From contig DATIGQ010000188.1 in NCBI GenBank assembly GCA_035454605.1, positions 1-48,634 of the forward strand: a stretch of DNA of 48,634 bases, written 5' to 3'. The stretch comes from Terriglobales bacterium. Its GTDB lineage: Bacteria; Acidobacteriota; Terriglobia; Terriglobales; Acidobacteriaceae. Numbering within the stretch: the stretch's first letter is position 1; every line of letters starts with the position of its first letter. Shown piece by piece: positions 23,994 to 32,771 of the stretch. Made by a program: the position numbers and the translations under genes. Under the pieces are notes generated by a model. That model was not told the origin of the DNA. It saw only the letters and a program-made list of their open reading frames with translations, and ran no database searches.

Positions 23994-25706
23994 GTGCTGG
24001 TCGAACTGCGCGTCGAAAATTACGCTCTCATCGAGCATGTCGAAGTCGAGTTCGGTCGCGGACTGAATCTGTTGACCGGCGAGACCGGCGCCGGCAAGTC
24101 CATCCTCATTGACGCTCTGGCGCTGCTCTTGGGGGAGAAGGCTTCGAGCGATCTCGTGCGCCATGGTTCCGAGCGTGCCACCGTGAGCGCCGTCTTCGAG
24201 GTGGAAGCCGCCGCGGTCGCCGGGGTGCTCGACGCCAACGGAATCGATGCCACAGCCGGCGAGATCATCGTTCGCCGGGAAATCGCAGCTTCCGGCAAGG
24301 GACGCGCCTTCGTCAACAACCAACCAGCCACGCTTGCCGTGCTCCGTCTGCTTGCCGCGCACCTCGCCACCGTACACGCCCAGAACGAATCCATCCTGGC
24401 GTTTGACGCCGGCGAGCGGCTCCGCCTGCTCGACAGCTTCGCGAGCATCGACTCCACGGCGGTTTCGGAAGCTTTCCGGCGCTGGAAGTCGCTGCACGAG
24501 CGTATCGCCGAGCTCGACCGCAACGAGCAGGACCGGCTGCGACTGGTGGATTTGTGGAGTTTTCAGAAGAAGGAGATTGAATCGGCAAAGCTGGAGCCGG
24601 GTGAAGACCGCCGTCTGGAGGCAGAGAAGCGTCTGCTGGCAGATGCGGAAAAGGTACGCGCGGCAGCTTGGCACGCCTACGAGCTCCTCTACGAGGGAGA
24701 GGGATCGGCAGCGGCATCGCTGCGCGCGGCGGCGCGCCGCGTCGAAGAGCTGGCGGGATACGACGAAGGCACCTTCCGTGAGGACTTGGCGGCGCTGGAA
24801 AGCGCGCGCATTGCCGCCGAGGACTCAGGCGTCAAGTTGCGCGACTTCGCCGAACGCATCCAGGCCTCTCCCGCGCGCCTGGCTGAGGTCGAAGACCGCC
24901 TGGCCTTGCTCGACCGTCTGAAACGCAAGTACGGAGACACGGTAGACGCGGTCATCGCCTTCGGCGCCGATGTCGCCCGCAAGCTCGACGAGGTCGAGAA
25001 TCGCGACGACCTCTTGCGGCGGCTGCGTCAGCAACTGGGCGAGGCCGCGCGGGCCTACCAGGGCGCGGCCGAGAAGATTTCGGGAATGCGCACAGAAGCG
25101 GCTCGCCGCCTGGAGAAGCAGGTGGAAGCTGAATTGAACGAGTTGGCCATGAAAGCGCGTTTTCAGGTTGCGCTCCAGCCCCATGCGGAGGAAGCCCATT
25201 GGACTGCCGGCGGCTTCGACCAGGTCGATTACCTGTTCGCCGCCAACCCGGGCGAGCCGCTGGGCCCGGTGGAGAGAATCGCCTCGGGGGGAGAACTTTC
25301 CCGTGTGATGCTGGCCCTCAAGGCTACGGTAGAAACCAGCAGAGAGCCTGGTTCGAAGAAAGCGACAACCAGGAACCGAGAGTTGGAGATCGCACACAGG
25401 ACCCTCATCTTCGACGAGATCGACACCGGCATCGGTGGCCGGGCGGCGGAGGCGGTTGGCCGCAAGCTGAAGGCGCTGGCCCGCGGCAACCAGGTGCTGT
25501 GCATCACCCACCTACCGCAGATCGCCGCCTTCGCCGACCATCACTATGTGGTGGAGAAGCTGGAGGCCGGCGGGCGCACCCGCACCCACATCCGGCGCCT
25601 CTCCGAGGCCGAGCGTACCGAGGAGCTGGCGCGCATGCTGAGCGGCGCCCGGCTGACCGAAACCTCCCGCCGCCACGCCCAGCAGTTGCTCAAGGCCAAC
25701 CCCTGA
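23994..25706 (+). CDS. recN: DNA repair protein RecN
   Basis: The protein has 570 residues (E. coli 553). RecN is an SMC-like ATPase that holds DNA ends during double-strand-break repair. Walker A is GETGAGKS at 29-36. The central region (about 150-370) is coiled coil. The C-terminal ABC half has the signature IASGGELSRVMLALK and Walker B LIFDEIDTGIGG, with Asp474 and Glu475, then QVLCITHLPQIAAFADHH. The start was set at GTG 23994: AGGG lies 9 nt upstream and a TATCCT hexamer (23963-23968) lies before it. The ATG at 23847 would overlap the previous gene and add 49 residues unlike RecN. Confidence 0.93.
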   Translation: MLVELRVENYALIEHVEVEFGRGLNLLTGETGAGKSILIDALALLLGEKASSDLVRHGSERATVSAVFEVEAAAVAGVLDANGIDATAGEIIVRREIAASGKGRAFVNNQPATLAVLRLLAAHLATVHAQNESILAFDAGERLRLLDSFASIDSTAVSEAFRRWKSLHERIAELDRNEQDRLRLVDLWSFQKKEIESAKLEPGEDRRLEAEKRLLADAEKVRAAAWHAYELLYEGEGSAAASLRAAARRVEELAGYDEGTFREDLAALESARIAAEDSGVKLRDFAERIQASPARLAEVEDRLALLDRLKRKYGDTVDAVIAFGADVARKLDEVENRDDLLRRLRQQLGEAARAYQGAAEKISGMRTEAARRLEKQVEAELNELAMKARFQVALQPHAEEAHWTAGGFDQVDYLFAANPGEPLGPVERIASGGELSRVMLALKATVETSREPGSKKATTRNRELEIAHRTLIFDEIDTGIGGRAAEAVGRKLKALARGNQVLCITHLPQIAAFADHHYVVEKLEAGGRTRTHIRRLSEAERTEELARMLSGARLTETSRRHAQQLLKANP

Positions 25707-25714
25707 ATCCATTC

Positions 25715-25740
25715 GCCCTTCGGGGCATCCCATCGGATGC
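25715..25740 (+). other. Two adjacent small hairpins between recN and ispH
   Basis: GCCC-TTCG-GGGC (25715-25726, a UUCG tetraloop) and GCATCC-catc-GGATGC (25725-25740) follow the recN stop. They share two bases, so only one can form fully. There is no T tract, so they are not a standard rho-independent terminator; they may protect the recN mRNA end. Confidence 0.35.
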
Positions 25741-25826
25741 TAATTCCTGCTGCTCGTGTGGTTTACAGTGGGGATACCGGTGCCCGCGGAGTTATCCTCA
25801 AACTTCCGGAATGCTCCCGGCCCGCT

Positions 25827-25832
25827 TATACT
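25827..25832 (+). promoter_or_regulatory. -10 element of the ispH-hopanoid operon
   Basis: TATACT lies 13 nt before the ispH ATG, with a poor -35 (TTCCGG, 25804-25809) at 17 nt. It is the only promoter-like sequence seen at the head of the hopanoid gene series. The resulting leader would be about 6-7 nt. Confidence 0.45.
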
Positions 25833-25845
25833 GGTTGAGAACTCG

Positions 25846-26826
25846 ATGACGGTCGCTCAGGCGGAAAAGACGCTGCTCCTGCTGAAGCCACGCGGTTTCT
25901 GCGCCGGTGTAGTCCGGGCCATCGACATCGTGCGTATTGCGCTCGATACCTTCGGCCCGCCCATCTACGTGCGCAAGGAGATTGTCCACAACCGCTACGT
26001 GGTGGAGGATTTGGCCGCCAAGGGCGCCATCTTCGTTGACAGCGTGGAGGAAGTCCCTGACGGCGAGCGCGTCATTTACAGCGCCCACGGTGTCTCGCCC
26101 GAGGTGCGGGAAGCCAGCGAGCGCCGCCGTCTGCGGGTGATCGACGCCACCTGCCCGCTGGTCACCAAGGTGCACGTCGAGGCGGTCAAGTATGCCACCG
26201 AAGGCTACTCGATTATCCTCATCGGCCACCGTGACCATGATGAAGTGATCGGGACGCTGGGCGAGGCTCCGCTGGTGACGGAAGTGGTGAGCACGCCGGA
26301 GGAAGTCGAGGCGCTCACGGTGCCAGACCCGAACCGCGTCGCCTACATCACCCAGACCACGCTCAGCCTGGATGAGACCCGCGGCATCATTGAAGCCTTG
26401 GAGCGCAAGTTCCCCAAGATCAAGGGCCCGGCGGCGCAGGACATCTGCTATGCCACGGAGAACCGGCAGCTCGCGGTGAAGCACGTCGCCGGCGATGCCG
26501 ACTTGCTGCTGGTGGTAGGGTCGGATAACAGCTCGAACTCGAACCGCCTGGTGGAGGTCGCCGGGCTGCTGGGCGCTCGTGCCCACCTTATCGAGAACTA
26601 TCGCGCCATCCAGCCAGAATGGCTGGACGGTGTGAAGAACCTGGCCCTGACGGCCGGCGCGTCGGCTCCGGAGTGCCTGGTGGAAGAAGTGGTCACCTTC
26701 CTGGCCAGCGCCGGGTTCACCAACGTGCAGGAAGTGGAAGTCATGCCGGAGAACGTGCGCTTTGGCCTGCCTCCGGAGATCGTGCAGGCGATCGCGGCCG
26801 CTCCCTCTGCCGCGGCCGCAAAATGA
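25846..26826 (+). CDS. ispH: 4-hydroxy-3-methylbut-2-enyl diphosphate reductase
   Basis: The protein has 326 residues (E. coli IspH 316). It is the last enzyme of the MEP pathway and makes isopentenyl and dimethylallyl diphosphate. The three cluster-binding cysteines are Cys19 (KPRGFCAGV), Cys103 (DATCPLVTKVH) and Cys201 (DICYATENRQ). Also visible are EIVHN, SAHGVSPEV, LIGHRDHDEVIGT and the substrate-binding GSDNSSNSNRLVEVA. The ATG at 25846 gives the family N-terminus; the frame opens upstream at 25756 without similarity. Its TGA overlaps the start of shc (ATGA), tying precursor supply to hopanoid synthesis. Confidence 0.95.
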   Translation: MTVAQAEKTLLLLKPRGFCAGVVRAIDIVRIALDTFGPPIYVRKEIVHNRYVVEDLAAKGAIFVDSVEEVPDGERVIYSAHGVSPEVREASERRRLRVIDATCPLVTKVHVEAVKYATEGYSIILIGHRDHDEVIGTLGEAPLVTEVVSTPEEVEALTVPDPNRVAYITQTTLSLDETRGIIEALERKFPKIKGPAAQDICYATENRQLAVKHVAGDADLLLVVGSDNSSNSNRLVEVAGLLGARAHLIENYRAIQPEWLDGVKNLALTAGASAPECLVEEVVTFLASAGFTNVQEVEVMPENVRFGLPPEIVQAIAAAPSAAAAK

Positions 26827-28808
26827 GCAGCATGGAAAACTCGCAGTCTGCCGGGCGCCCTCCGGCGCCCGGAGCCCCGACCCAAGCCAAGCTGGACGAC
26901 ATCCTCAGCCGGGTGGCTGCGGCCCGCGACGCGGCCCGAAAGTTCCTGTTCTCTATTCAGCACGAGGAGGGCTACTGGTGTGGCGAACTCGAGGCGGATA
27001 CCACCCTCGAGTCCGACTACATCCTGCTGCACGCCCTGCTGGGAACGGGCAATCCCGGGCGCATCGCCAAAGCGGCACGCTACATACTCGAACACCAAAA
27101 CGCGGATGGCGGCTGGAGTATCTACCACGGCGGCCCGTCCAACGTCAGCGCCTCGGTCAAAGCTTATTTCGGGCTGAAACTGGCCGGCTACCGCGCCGAC
27201 CACCCCGCGCTGGAGCGGGCCCGGAAGATCATCCTTGAGCTCGGCGGAGTTACCGAAGTCAACACCTTCACCAAGATCTACCTCTGCTTCTTCGGACAGT
27301 ACGACTACTTCGCCGTGCCCGCCATTCCGCCGGAGATCGTGCTGTTCCCGCGCTGGTTCTGGTTCAACCTCTACGAGATTTCCTCCTGGTCGCGGGCCAT
27401 CCTGGTACCGCTCTCCATCGCCTACGCCAAGAAGCCGTTCAAGAAGATCCCGCGCGAGATGGGCGTGGAGGAGTTGTTCGTCGGAGGGCGCGAGCACGCC
27501 AACCTGCATCTGCGCTGGGCATCGAAGATTCTGAGCTGGCGCAACTTCTTCCTGTTCCTGGATCGCATGACGCACTGGTTCGAACGCGTGCACGTTCGAC
27601 CGCTGCGCTCGCTCGCCATTCGGCGGGCGGAGAAGTGGATGCTGGAGCGGCTGGAGATGAGCGACGGATTGGGCGCCATCTTCCCGGGGATCATGAACTC
27701 GATCATCGCACTCCGCTGCCTGGGTTATTCCCTCGATGATCCGCAGCTGATCCGCGCCCTGGACGAATTCGAGGCCTTGCACATCGAAGAGGAAGACACG
27801 CTGCGCATGCAGCCTTGCAAATCGCCGGTCTGGGACACGGCCTATGCCGTCTTCGCGCTGGGAGAGAGCGGTGTCTCGCCCGGAGATCCGCGTTTGCAGG
27901 CCGCCGCCGACTGGATGCTCAAGAAACAGGTCACGCACCGGGGCGACTGGGCGGTGAAGTGTCCAAAGGCCCAGCCCGCAGGCTGGTACTTCGAGTTCAA
28001 CAACGAGTTCTACCCCGATGTGGACGATACCGCCATGGTGGCGCTGGCGCTGGGACGTGTGAACCATCCCAACGGCCGCTACCAGCATGAGTCGGTGGAG
28101 CGCGCCCTCGACTGGGTGCGGGCCATGCAGTGCCGCAACGGCGGCTGGGCGTCGTTCGACAAGGATAACGACCGCATGGTCTTCCAGTACGTGCCCTTTG
28201 CCGACCACAACGCCATGCTCGACCCGGCTACGGTGGACATCACCGGGCGCGTGCTGGAGGCACTGGCTGCCTACGGTGTCACCCACCAGGACCGTCAGGT
28301 TCAACGCGCCCTCGCGTTTATCCGGCGGGAACAGGAACCCGACGGTTCCTGGTTCGGCCGCTGGGGCGTGAACTATGTTTATGGCACCATGCAGGTGCTG
28401 CGCGGGCTGGAAGCTATTGGCGAGGACATGGCGCAGCCCTGGATCCAGAGCGCCGCTCAATGGCTGCGCAGTGTGCAGAATCCCGACGGCGGCTGGGGCG
28501 AAACCTGCGGATCTTATGACGACCCCACAGCCCGCGGGGTCGGGCCCAGCACGCCTTCGCAGACCGCCTGGGGCGTGCTTGGATTGATGGCCGCCGGGGA
28601 CCATTCCAGCGATTCTGTCCATCGCGGCATCGCGTGCCTGCTGCGCGGCCAGAGAAAGGACGGCTCCTGGGACGAGAAACATTACACCGGGACCGGATTC
28701 CCGCGCGTGTTCTATCTGGCGTATCACCTGTACCGGCAGTATTTCCCGTTGCTGGCACTGACCACGTATGCGCAGCAGATCGCGTCCCAGAGGAAGAGTG
28801 CCAGTTAG
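26823..28808 (+). CDS. shc: Squalene-hopene cyclase
   Basis: The protein has 661 residues, slightly longer than the ~630 typical size. It cyclises squalene to hopene at the membrane. The catalytic acid motif DVDDTA is at 399-404 (Asp401/Asp402). Several QW repeats are visible: QNADGGWSIYHGG near 90, RNGGWASFDKD, EPDGSWFGRWGVNYVYGT, NPDGGWGETCGSYDDP and KDGSWDEKHYTGTGFPRVFYL. The N-terminal ~25 residues are Pro/Ala-rich and poorly ordered. The start was set by the ATGA overlap with ispH. A hpnH gene follows after 51 nt. Confidence 0.96.
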   Translation: MSSMENSQSAGRPPAPGAPTQAKLDDILSRVAAARDAARKFLFSIQHEEGYWCGELEADTTLESDYILLHALLGTGNPGRIAKAARYILEHQNADGGWSIYHGGPSNVSASVKAYFGLKLAGYRADHPALERARKIILELGGVTEVNTFTKIYLCFFGQYDYFAVPAIPPEIVLFPRWFWFNLYEISSWSRAILVPLSIAYAKKPFKKIPREMGVEELFVGGREHANLHLRWASKILSWRNFFLFLDRMTHWFERVHVRPLRSLAIRRAEKWMLERLEMSDGLGAIFPGIMNSIIALRCLGYSLDDPQLIRALDEFEALHIEEEDTLRMQPCKSPVWDTAYAVFALGESGVSPGDPRLQAAADWMLKKQVTHRGDWAVKCPKAQPAGWYFEFNNEFYPDVDDTAMVALALGRVNHPNGRYQHESVERALDWVRAMQCRNGGWASFDKDNDRMVFQYVPFADHNAMLDPATVDITGRVLEALAAYGVTHQDRQVQRALAFIRREQEPDGSWFGRWGVNYVYGTMQVLRGLEAIGEDMAQPWIQSAAQWLRSVQNPDGGWGETCGSYDDPTARGVGPSTPSQTAWGVLGLMAAGDHSSDSVHRGIACLLRGQRKDGSWDEKHYTGTGFPRVFYLAYHLYRQYFPLLALTTYAQQIASQRKSAS

Positions 28809-28859
28809 AAGTTCGCGCAACCGAGGATCGAAAAAGTAACCAGGAGCGAGAGAGGCCGA

Positions 28860-29864
28860 ATGCGTTTTCCGTTGGCACTGCAGTACGACTTGTCGAAGTA
28901 CATCATCAGCAAGAAGCTGAAGGGTGAGGAACGCTTCCCCCTGGTGATGATGCTGGAGCCGCTCCATGCCTGCAACCTCACCTGTACGGGATGCGGCCGC
29001 ATCCGCGAGTACGAGAGCACGATCCGCGAGGTGGTGCCGGTGGAACAGTGCCTGGCTGCGGCGGATGAGTGCGGCGCGCCCATCGTTTCCATCTGTGGCG
29101 GCGAGCCCATGATCTACAAGGACCTTGCCAAGCTGGTCGAGGAGCTGTTGGCGCGCAAGAAGCACATTTACCTATGCACGAACGGTATGTTCATCCGCAA
29201 GCGCATCCACGAGTTCAAGCCCTCGAAGCGCTTCTTCTTCAACGTGCACCTGGATGGCATGCGGCGCTCGCACGACATTGCCGTGGAGCGCGAAGGCGTC
29301 TTTGACGCCGCCGTCGACGGTATCCGCTGCGCCAAGGAGCACGGTTTCCAGGTCTGTACCAACACCACCGTCTACATGGAAACCGATATGAACGAGATCG
29401 AGGCCCTGTTCGAGTACCTGGAAGCGCTGGGCGTGGACGGCCACATGATCTCGCCGGGATACTCGTACAGCGCCGTCCAGACCAAGGAGATTTTCCTGGA
29501 CCGTGCCCGCATCCGCGACAAGTTCCGGGAGATCAAGCGCCTGGCCAAACGGTTCCCGCTGAACACTTCGCCGGTCTACGCCGAGTTCCTGGCTGGCGAC
29601 CGCGACCTCATGTGCACCGCCTGGGGCAATCCCACCTACAACACCAAGGGGTGGAAGGGGCCCTGTTACCTGATGACGGACGCGCACCATGCCAACTTCA
29701 GCGACCTGATCCAAGAGACGCCGTGGGAGAAATATGGCTATGGTCGTGATCCCCGCTGCGAGAACTGCCTGGTGCACTGCGGCTACGAGGCCAGTGCGGC
29801 CACCGGTAAGGATGCCCGCTTCGGCGATACCTGGAAGATGTTCGCCTGGTCATTCTTCGGTTGA
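28860..29864 (+). CDS. hpnH: Adenosyl-hopene transferase HpnH (radical SAM)
   Basis: The protein has 334 residues. The radical SAM cluster motif C-x3-C-x2-C is Cys38-Cys42-Cys45 in HACNLTCTGCGR. Downstream are ICGGEPMIYKD, the SAM-binding GGEP motif, and YLCTNGMFIRKR. The C-terminal cysteines (CTAWGNPTYNTKGWKGPCYL and CENCLVHCGYE) are typical of HpnH. The enzyme adds the 5'-deoxyadenosyl group to hopene, the first committed step to extended (C35) hopanoids. The ribosome-binding site GAGAGG is 4 nt upstream. Confidence 0.95.
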   Translation: MRFPLALQYDLSKYIISKKLKGEERFPLVMMLEPLHACNLTCTGCGRIREYESTIREVVPVEQCLAAADECGAPIVSICGGEPMIYKDLAKLVEELLARKKHIYLCTNGMFIRKRIHEFKPSKRFFFNVHLDGMRRSHDIAVEREGVFDAAVDGIRCAKEHGFQVCTNTTVYMETDMNEIEALFEYLEALGVDGHMISPGYSYSAVQTKEIFLDRARIRDKFREIKRLAKRFPLNTSPVYAEFLAGDRDLMCTAWGNPTYNTKGWKGPCYLMTDAHHANFSDLIQETPWEKYGYGRDPRCENCLVHCGYEASAATGKDARFGDTWKMFAWSFFG

Positions 29865-29900
29865 TGGGCATGACTGGCTTTCTCGCCCACCAGATTCACA

Positions 29901-30893
29901 GTGAAGGTCTTCGTAACAGGCGCGACCGGGTTCGTCGGCAGCCATCTCGCCCGCATGCTGGCCGGTTCGGGCGCAGAATTGCGGCTGCTGCTGCGGTCGG
30001 CCAGCCGGACGGACAACATTGAGGGTCTGCCGGCGGAGCGGATTGTCGGCGATCTGCGTGACCCGGAGTCCTTGCGCCGTGGGCTCCAGGGGTGCGAACT
30101 GGCGTTTCATGTCGCCGCGGATTACCGGTTGTGGGTGCGGCGCCCGGAAGAGCTGTACGAGGCCAACGTCGAGGGCACGCGGTCGCTCCTGGCGGCTGCA
30201 GGGCGGGCGGGCGTTCGGCGCGTCGTGTACACCTCCAGCGTTGCGACCATGGGCTTTCCCCCTGACGGTACTTCGGGCGACGAAGAGTCACCCGTTCGAA
30301 TCGCGGATATGATCGGCCACTACAAGCGTTCGAAGTTCCTGGCCGAAGAGGTGGCGCTGGAAGCCGCGCGCGCGGGACAGGACGTGGTGATTGTGAATCC
30401 CACCACGCCTGTCGGCGAGGGCGACATCAAACCCACGCCCACCGGCAAGATCGTGGTGGATTTTCTGAATCGCCGGTTTCCGGCGTACCTGGATACGGGT
30501 TTGAACCTGGTCGATGTGGCGGAGGTAGCGCGGGGGCACGTGATGGCGGCGGAAAAAGCGCGGCCCGGCCGGCGCTACATCCTGGGCGGTGAGAACCTGA
30601 CGCTAAAGCAGGTACTGGACAAGCTGGCGGCGCTCACCGGCCTCGCGGCTCCGAGCGTGCGCTTGCCCTACGCCGTAGCGTTCGCATTCGGCGCGATGGA
30701 TACGCTGTTCTCCGGCGTATTGCTGGGCCGCGAGCCGCGGGCGCCGCTGGAGGCCGTCCGCATGGGCCGCAAGAAAATGTTCGTCACTTCGGCGAGAGCA
30801 GAACGCGAGCTGGGCTGGAAGGTGACGCCACCCGACGACGCTCTGCGCCGCGCCGTGGAGTGGTTTCAGGCGCACGGGTACGTTCGTGCCTAG
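29901..30893 (+). CDS. hpnA: Hopanoid-associated sugar epimerase HpnA-like (SDR family)
   Basis: The protein has 330 residues of the extended short-chain dehydrogenase fold. The NAD(P)-binding motif GATGFVG is at residues 7-13. The active-site pair YxxxK is Tyr141/Lys145 in HYKRSKFLAEE, and VVIVNPTTPVGEGDIKPTPTG is the block that marks the HpnA subgroup. Its biochemical role in hopanoid synthesis is not established; the name rests on consistent linkage. The start is GTG (no in-frame ATG nearby) and there is no clear Shine-Dalgarno sequence. The stop overlaps hpnG. Confidence 0.9.
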   Translation: MKVFVTGATGFVGSHLARMLAGSGAELRLLLRSASRTDNIEGLPAERIVGDLRDPESLRRGLQGCELAFHVAADYRLWVRRPEELYEANVEGTRSLLAAAGRAGVRRVVYTSSVATMGFPPDGTSGDEESPVRIADMIGHYKRSKFLAEEVALEAARAGQDVVIVNPTTPVGEGDIKPTPTGKIVVDFLNRRFPAYLDTGLNLVDVAEVARGHVMAAEKARPGRRYILGGENLTLKQVLDKLAALTGLAAPSVRLPYAVAFAFGAMDTLFSGVLLGREPRAPLEAVRMGRKKMFVTSARAERELGWKVTPPDDALRRAVEWFQAHGYVRA

Positions 30894-31611
30894 GATTGTT
30901 ATCGTTGCAGCGCTGGAGCGAGAGGTCCGGCCCTTGATCGATGGCTGGTCGCGGAAATCTGTCCCTTTGGTTCGGGACGGCTGGAAAAGTAAGGCCTCGT
31001 TCTTTGAAAGGGAGAGCGCCCTGGTGGTTTGCAGTGGCATCGGACAGGATGCCGCCCTCATGGCTGCCGACGCCGCGCTCGCGAAGAGCGGCGCCCAGGT
31101 GCTGGTTTCCGCAGGATTCGCGGGGGCGCTGCAGCCGGAAGGAAGAGTCGCGGATGTGCTTTGTCCCGCGCTGGTGGTAGGAGCCGAATCCGGCGAACGA
31201 TTCAACACGCTCGGCGGCCGCGGCACGTTGGTAAGCAGTCGCCAAGTCGTGCAGTCGCGGGAGAAGCGCCAGTTCGGCGCCCGCTTCGGGGCAGAAGCCG
31301 TAGACATGGAGGCGGTGGCCGTGGCGGCGCTGGCTCAGCAACGCGCCGTCGGTTTCCTCGCGGTGAAAGCTATTTCGGATGAATTGGATTCGGATTTGCC
31401 GCCGGTGGGCCGCTTTGTGGATCGCGCAGGACGTTTCCAGGCGACTCGATTTGTCGCCCACCTGGCCATACGCCCGCACCTCTGGCCCATGGTGCGACGA
31501 CTGGCACGAGACTCGGAACGGGCCGCACGCGCGCTTTGCCGGCAACTGGAACTCTTGCTCACCGACGAAGGTTTTGAAAGCTTTGTTCGGGGAAGAGCGC
31601 GGTCGGCATAA
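30886..31611 (+). CDS. hpnG: Adenosylhopane nucleosidase/phosphorylase HpnG
   Basis: The protein has 241 residues of the nucleoside phosphorylase / MTA-SAH nucleosidase superfamily. The glycine-rich motif VVCSGIGQDAA is near 48-57. The ribose-binding VDMEAVAV (Met141, Glu142) and the catalytic-Asp region AVKAISDELD follow. In other bacteria HpnG releases adenine from adenosylhopane to give ribosylhopane. It starts with GTG 30886, overlapping the last 8 nt of hpnA. The last ~30 residues are basic and may help membrane contact. Confidence 0.9.
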   Translation: MPRIVIVAALEREVRPLIDGWSRKSVPLVRDGWKSKASFFERESALVVCSGIGQDAALMAADAALAKSGAQVLVSAGFAGALQPEGRVADVLCPALVVGAESGERFNTLGGRGTLVSSRQVVQSREKRQFGARFGAEAVDMEAVAVAALAQQRAVGFLAVKAISDELDSDLPPVGRFVDRAGRFQATRFVAHLAIRPHLWPMVRRLARDSERAARALCRQLELLLTDEGFESFVRGRARSA

Positions 31612-31646
31612 CCTTTTTGGAGAGAGAATAGGTAGGGAAGGAGACG

Positions 31647-32771
31647 ATGACGGTCGCAACGCAGACCGAGACGCAGCCTCAGATCGCCGCCATTCCCGCC
31701 ACCATGCAGGCGGCGGTGTACCGCGGGGTCAACGACGTCCGCGTGGAGACCGTGCCGGTGCCTGAGATCGGCCCCGGGGAACTGCTTCTTCGGGTGCACA
31801 CTTGCGGCATTTGCGGCACCGACCTGAAGAAAATCTCCACCGGCTCTCATTCCGCGCCCCGCATCTTCGGCCACGAGACTTCGGGAGTCGTAGCGGCGGT
31901 GGGTGCAGGCGTCACCGCCTTCAAGGTCGGCGACCGGGCGATGGCCTTCCACCACATCCCTTGCCGTGAGTGCTATTACTGCCGTCTCAAGGTGTTCGCG
32001 CAATGCCCGGTGTACAAAAAGGTGGGCACGACGGCCGGATTCGAGCCGGCCGGCGGCGGCTTTGCCGAGTATGTCCGGGTGATGGACTGGATCGTGCGCA
32101 AGGGCGTGGTGCGCATCCCGGACGGCACTTCTTTCGAGCAGGCCTCCTTTGTCGAGCCGGTGAACACCTGCATGAAGGGAATCGAGACCCTGGGACTGGT
32201 CCCCGGCGAGACGGTGCTGGTTCTGGGGCAGGGGCCCATCGGCATCATTCTGGCTGTTCTGGCCGGCCGGGCGGGGGCTCAGGTTATAACTTCCGATTTG
32301 TACCGCCAAAGGCTTACAATAGCCTCAGGCTTCGGGATACAACTGGCGCTCGACGCATCGCAGGCCGACCTGGCCGCGGAAGTTCGTCGTCGCACCGAGG
32401 GCCGTGGCGCCGATGCGGTGATTGTGGCCGCGGCCGGTAACGGGCTGATTCAGCCCGCCTTGGACGCCACGAGGCCGGGTGGACGGGTGCTCTTGTTCGC
32501 GCAGACCGTGCGCGGCGAGGCCGCGCTCGATCCTTCATCGGTGTGTGTAGACGAAAAGTCGTTGTTGGGCTCCTACAGCGCCTCGATCGACCTGCAGGAG
32601 AAATCGGTGCGTTTTGTATTCAGTCGGGAGATGGATCTGGAGCGGCTCATCACGCACCGCTTCCCGCTCCCGCAAGCGGTCGCGGCGCTTGAATTGGCTG
32701 CCCATCCCGGACCCGATTCCATGAAAGTGGTCATTCAACCAGGGCAGCTTTGGGAAGGAAGAAAGCCTTGA
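31647..32771 (+). CDS. Zinc-dependent MDR alcohol/polyol dehydrogenase 1 in the hopanoid cluster
   Basis: The protein has 374 residues. Catalytic zinc ligands are Cys56 (CGICGTD) and the GHE motif (His76/Glu77). The structural zinc site is complete: Cys106, Cys109, Cys112 and Cys120. The Rossmann motif is VLVLGQGPIGI, near 193-203. This is the sorbitol/threonine dehydrogenase-like branch of the medium-chain family. It has its own Shine-Dalgarno (AAGGAG, 31638-31643) 35 nt after hpnG. The stop overlaps the second dehydrogenase. Position suggests reduction or oxidation of the hopanoid side chain, perhaps ribosylhopane to bacteriohopanetetrol; that is inference. A short AT-rich patch (32282-32340) inside the Rossmann domain keeps the frame. 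Confidence 0.88.
   Translation: MTVATQTETQPQIAAIPATMQAAVYRGVNDVRVETVPVPEIGPGELLLRVHTCGICGTDLKKISTGSHSAPRIFGHETSGVVAAVGAGVTAFKVGDRAMAFHHIPCRECYYCRLKVFAQCPVYKKVGTTAGFEPAGGGFAEYVRVMDWIVRKGVVRIPDGTSFEQASFVEPVNTCMKGIETLGLVPGETVLVLGQGPIGIILAVLAGRAGAQVITSDLYRQRLTIASGFGIQLALDASQADLAAEVRRRTEGRGADAVIVAAAGNGLIQPALDATRPGGRVLLFAQTVRGEAALDPSSVCVDEKSLLGSYSASIDLQEKSVRFVFSREMDLERLITHRFPLPQAVAALELAAHPGPDSMKVVIQPGQLWEGRKP

Noticed and set aside
25715-25740. Hairpins after recN as a rho-independent terminator
   Set aside because: Stems are good but no T tract follows, so only an mRNA-end structure is suggested.
26598-29165. 855-residue open frame on the minus strand opposite shc and hpnH
   Set aside because: It is antisense to two genes with complete catalytic motifs, and its translation is His/Arg/Gly-rich without domains. 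Long antisense frames are expected at this GC content.
32282-32340. Locally AT-rich patch with TATAAC/TACAAT-like hexamers inside dehydrogenase 1
   Set aside because: It lies within the nucleotide-binding domain, the reading frame is intact and no gene starts nearby, so a promoter or insertion scar is not supported.
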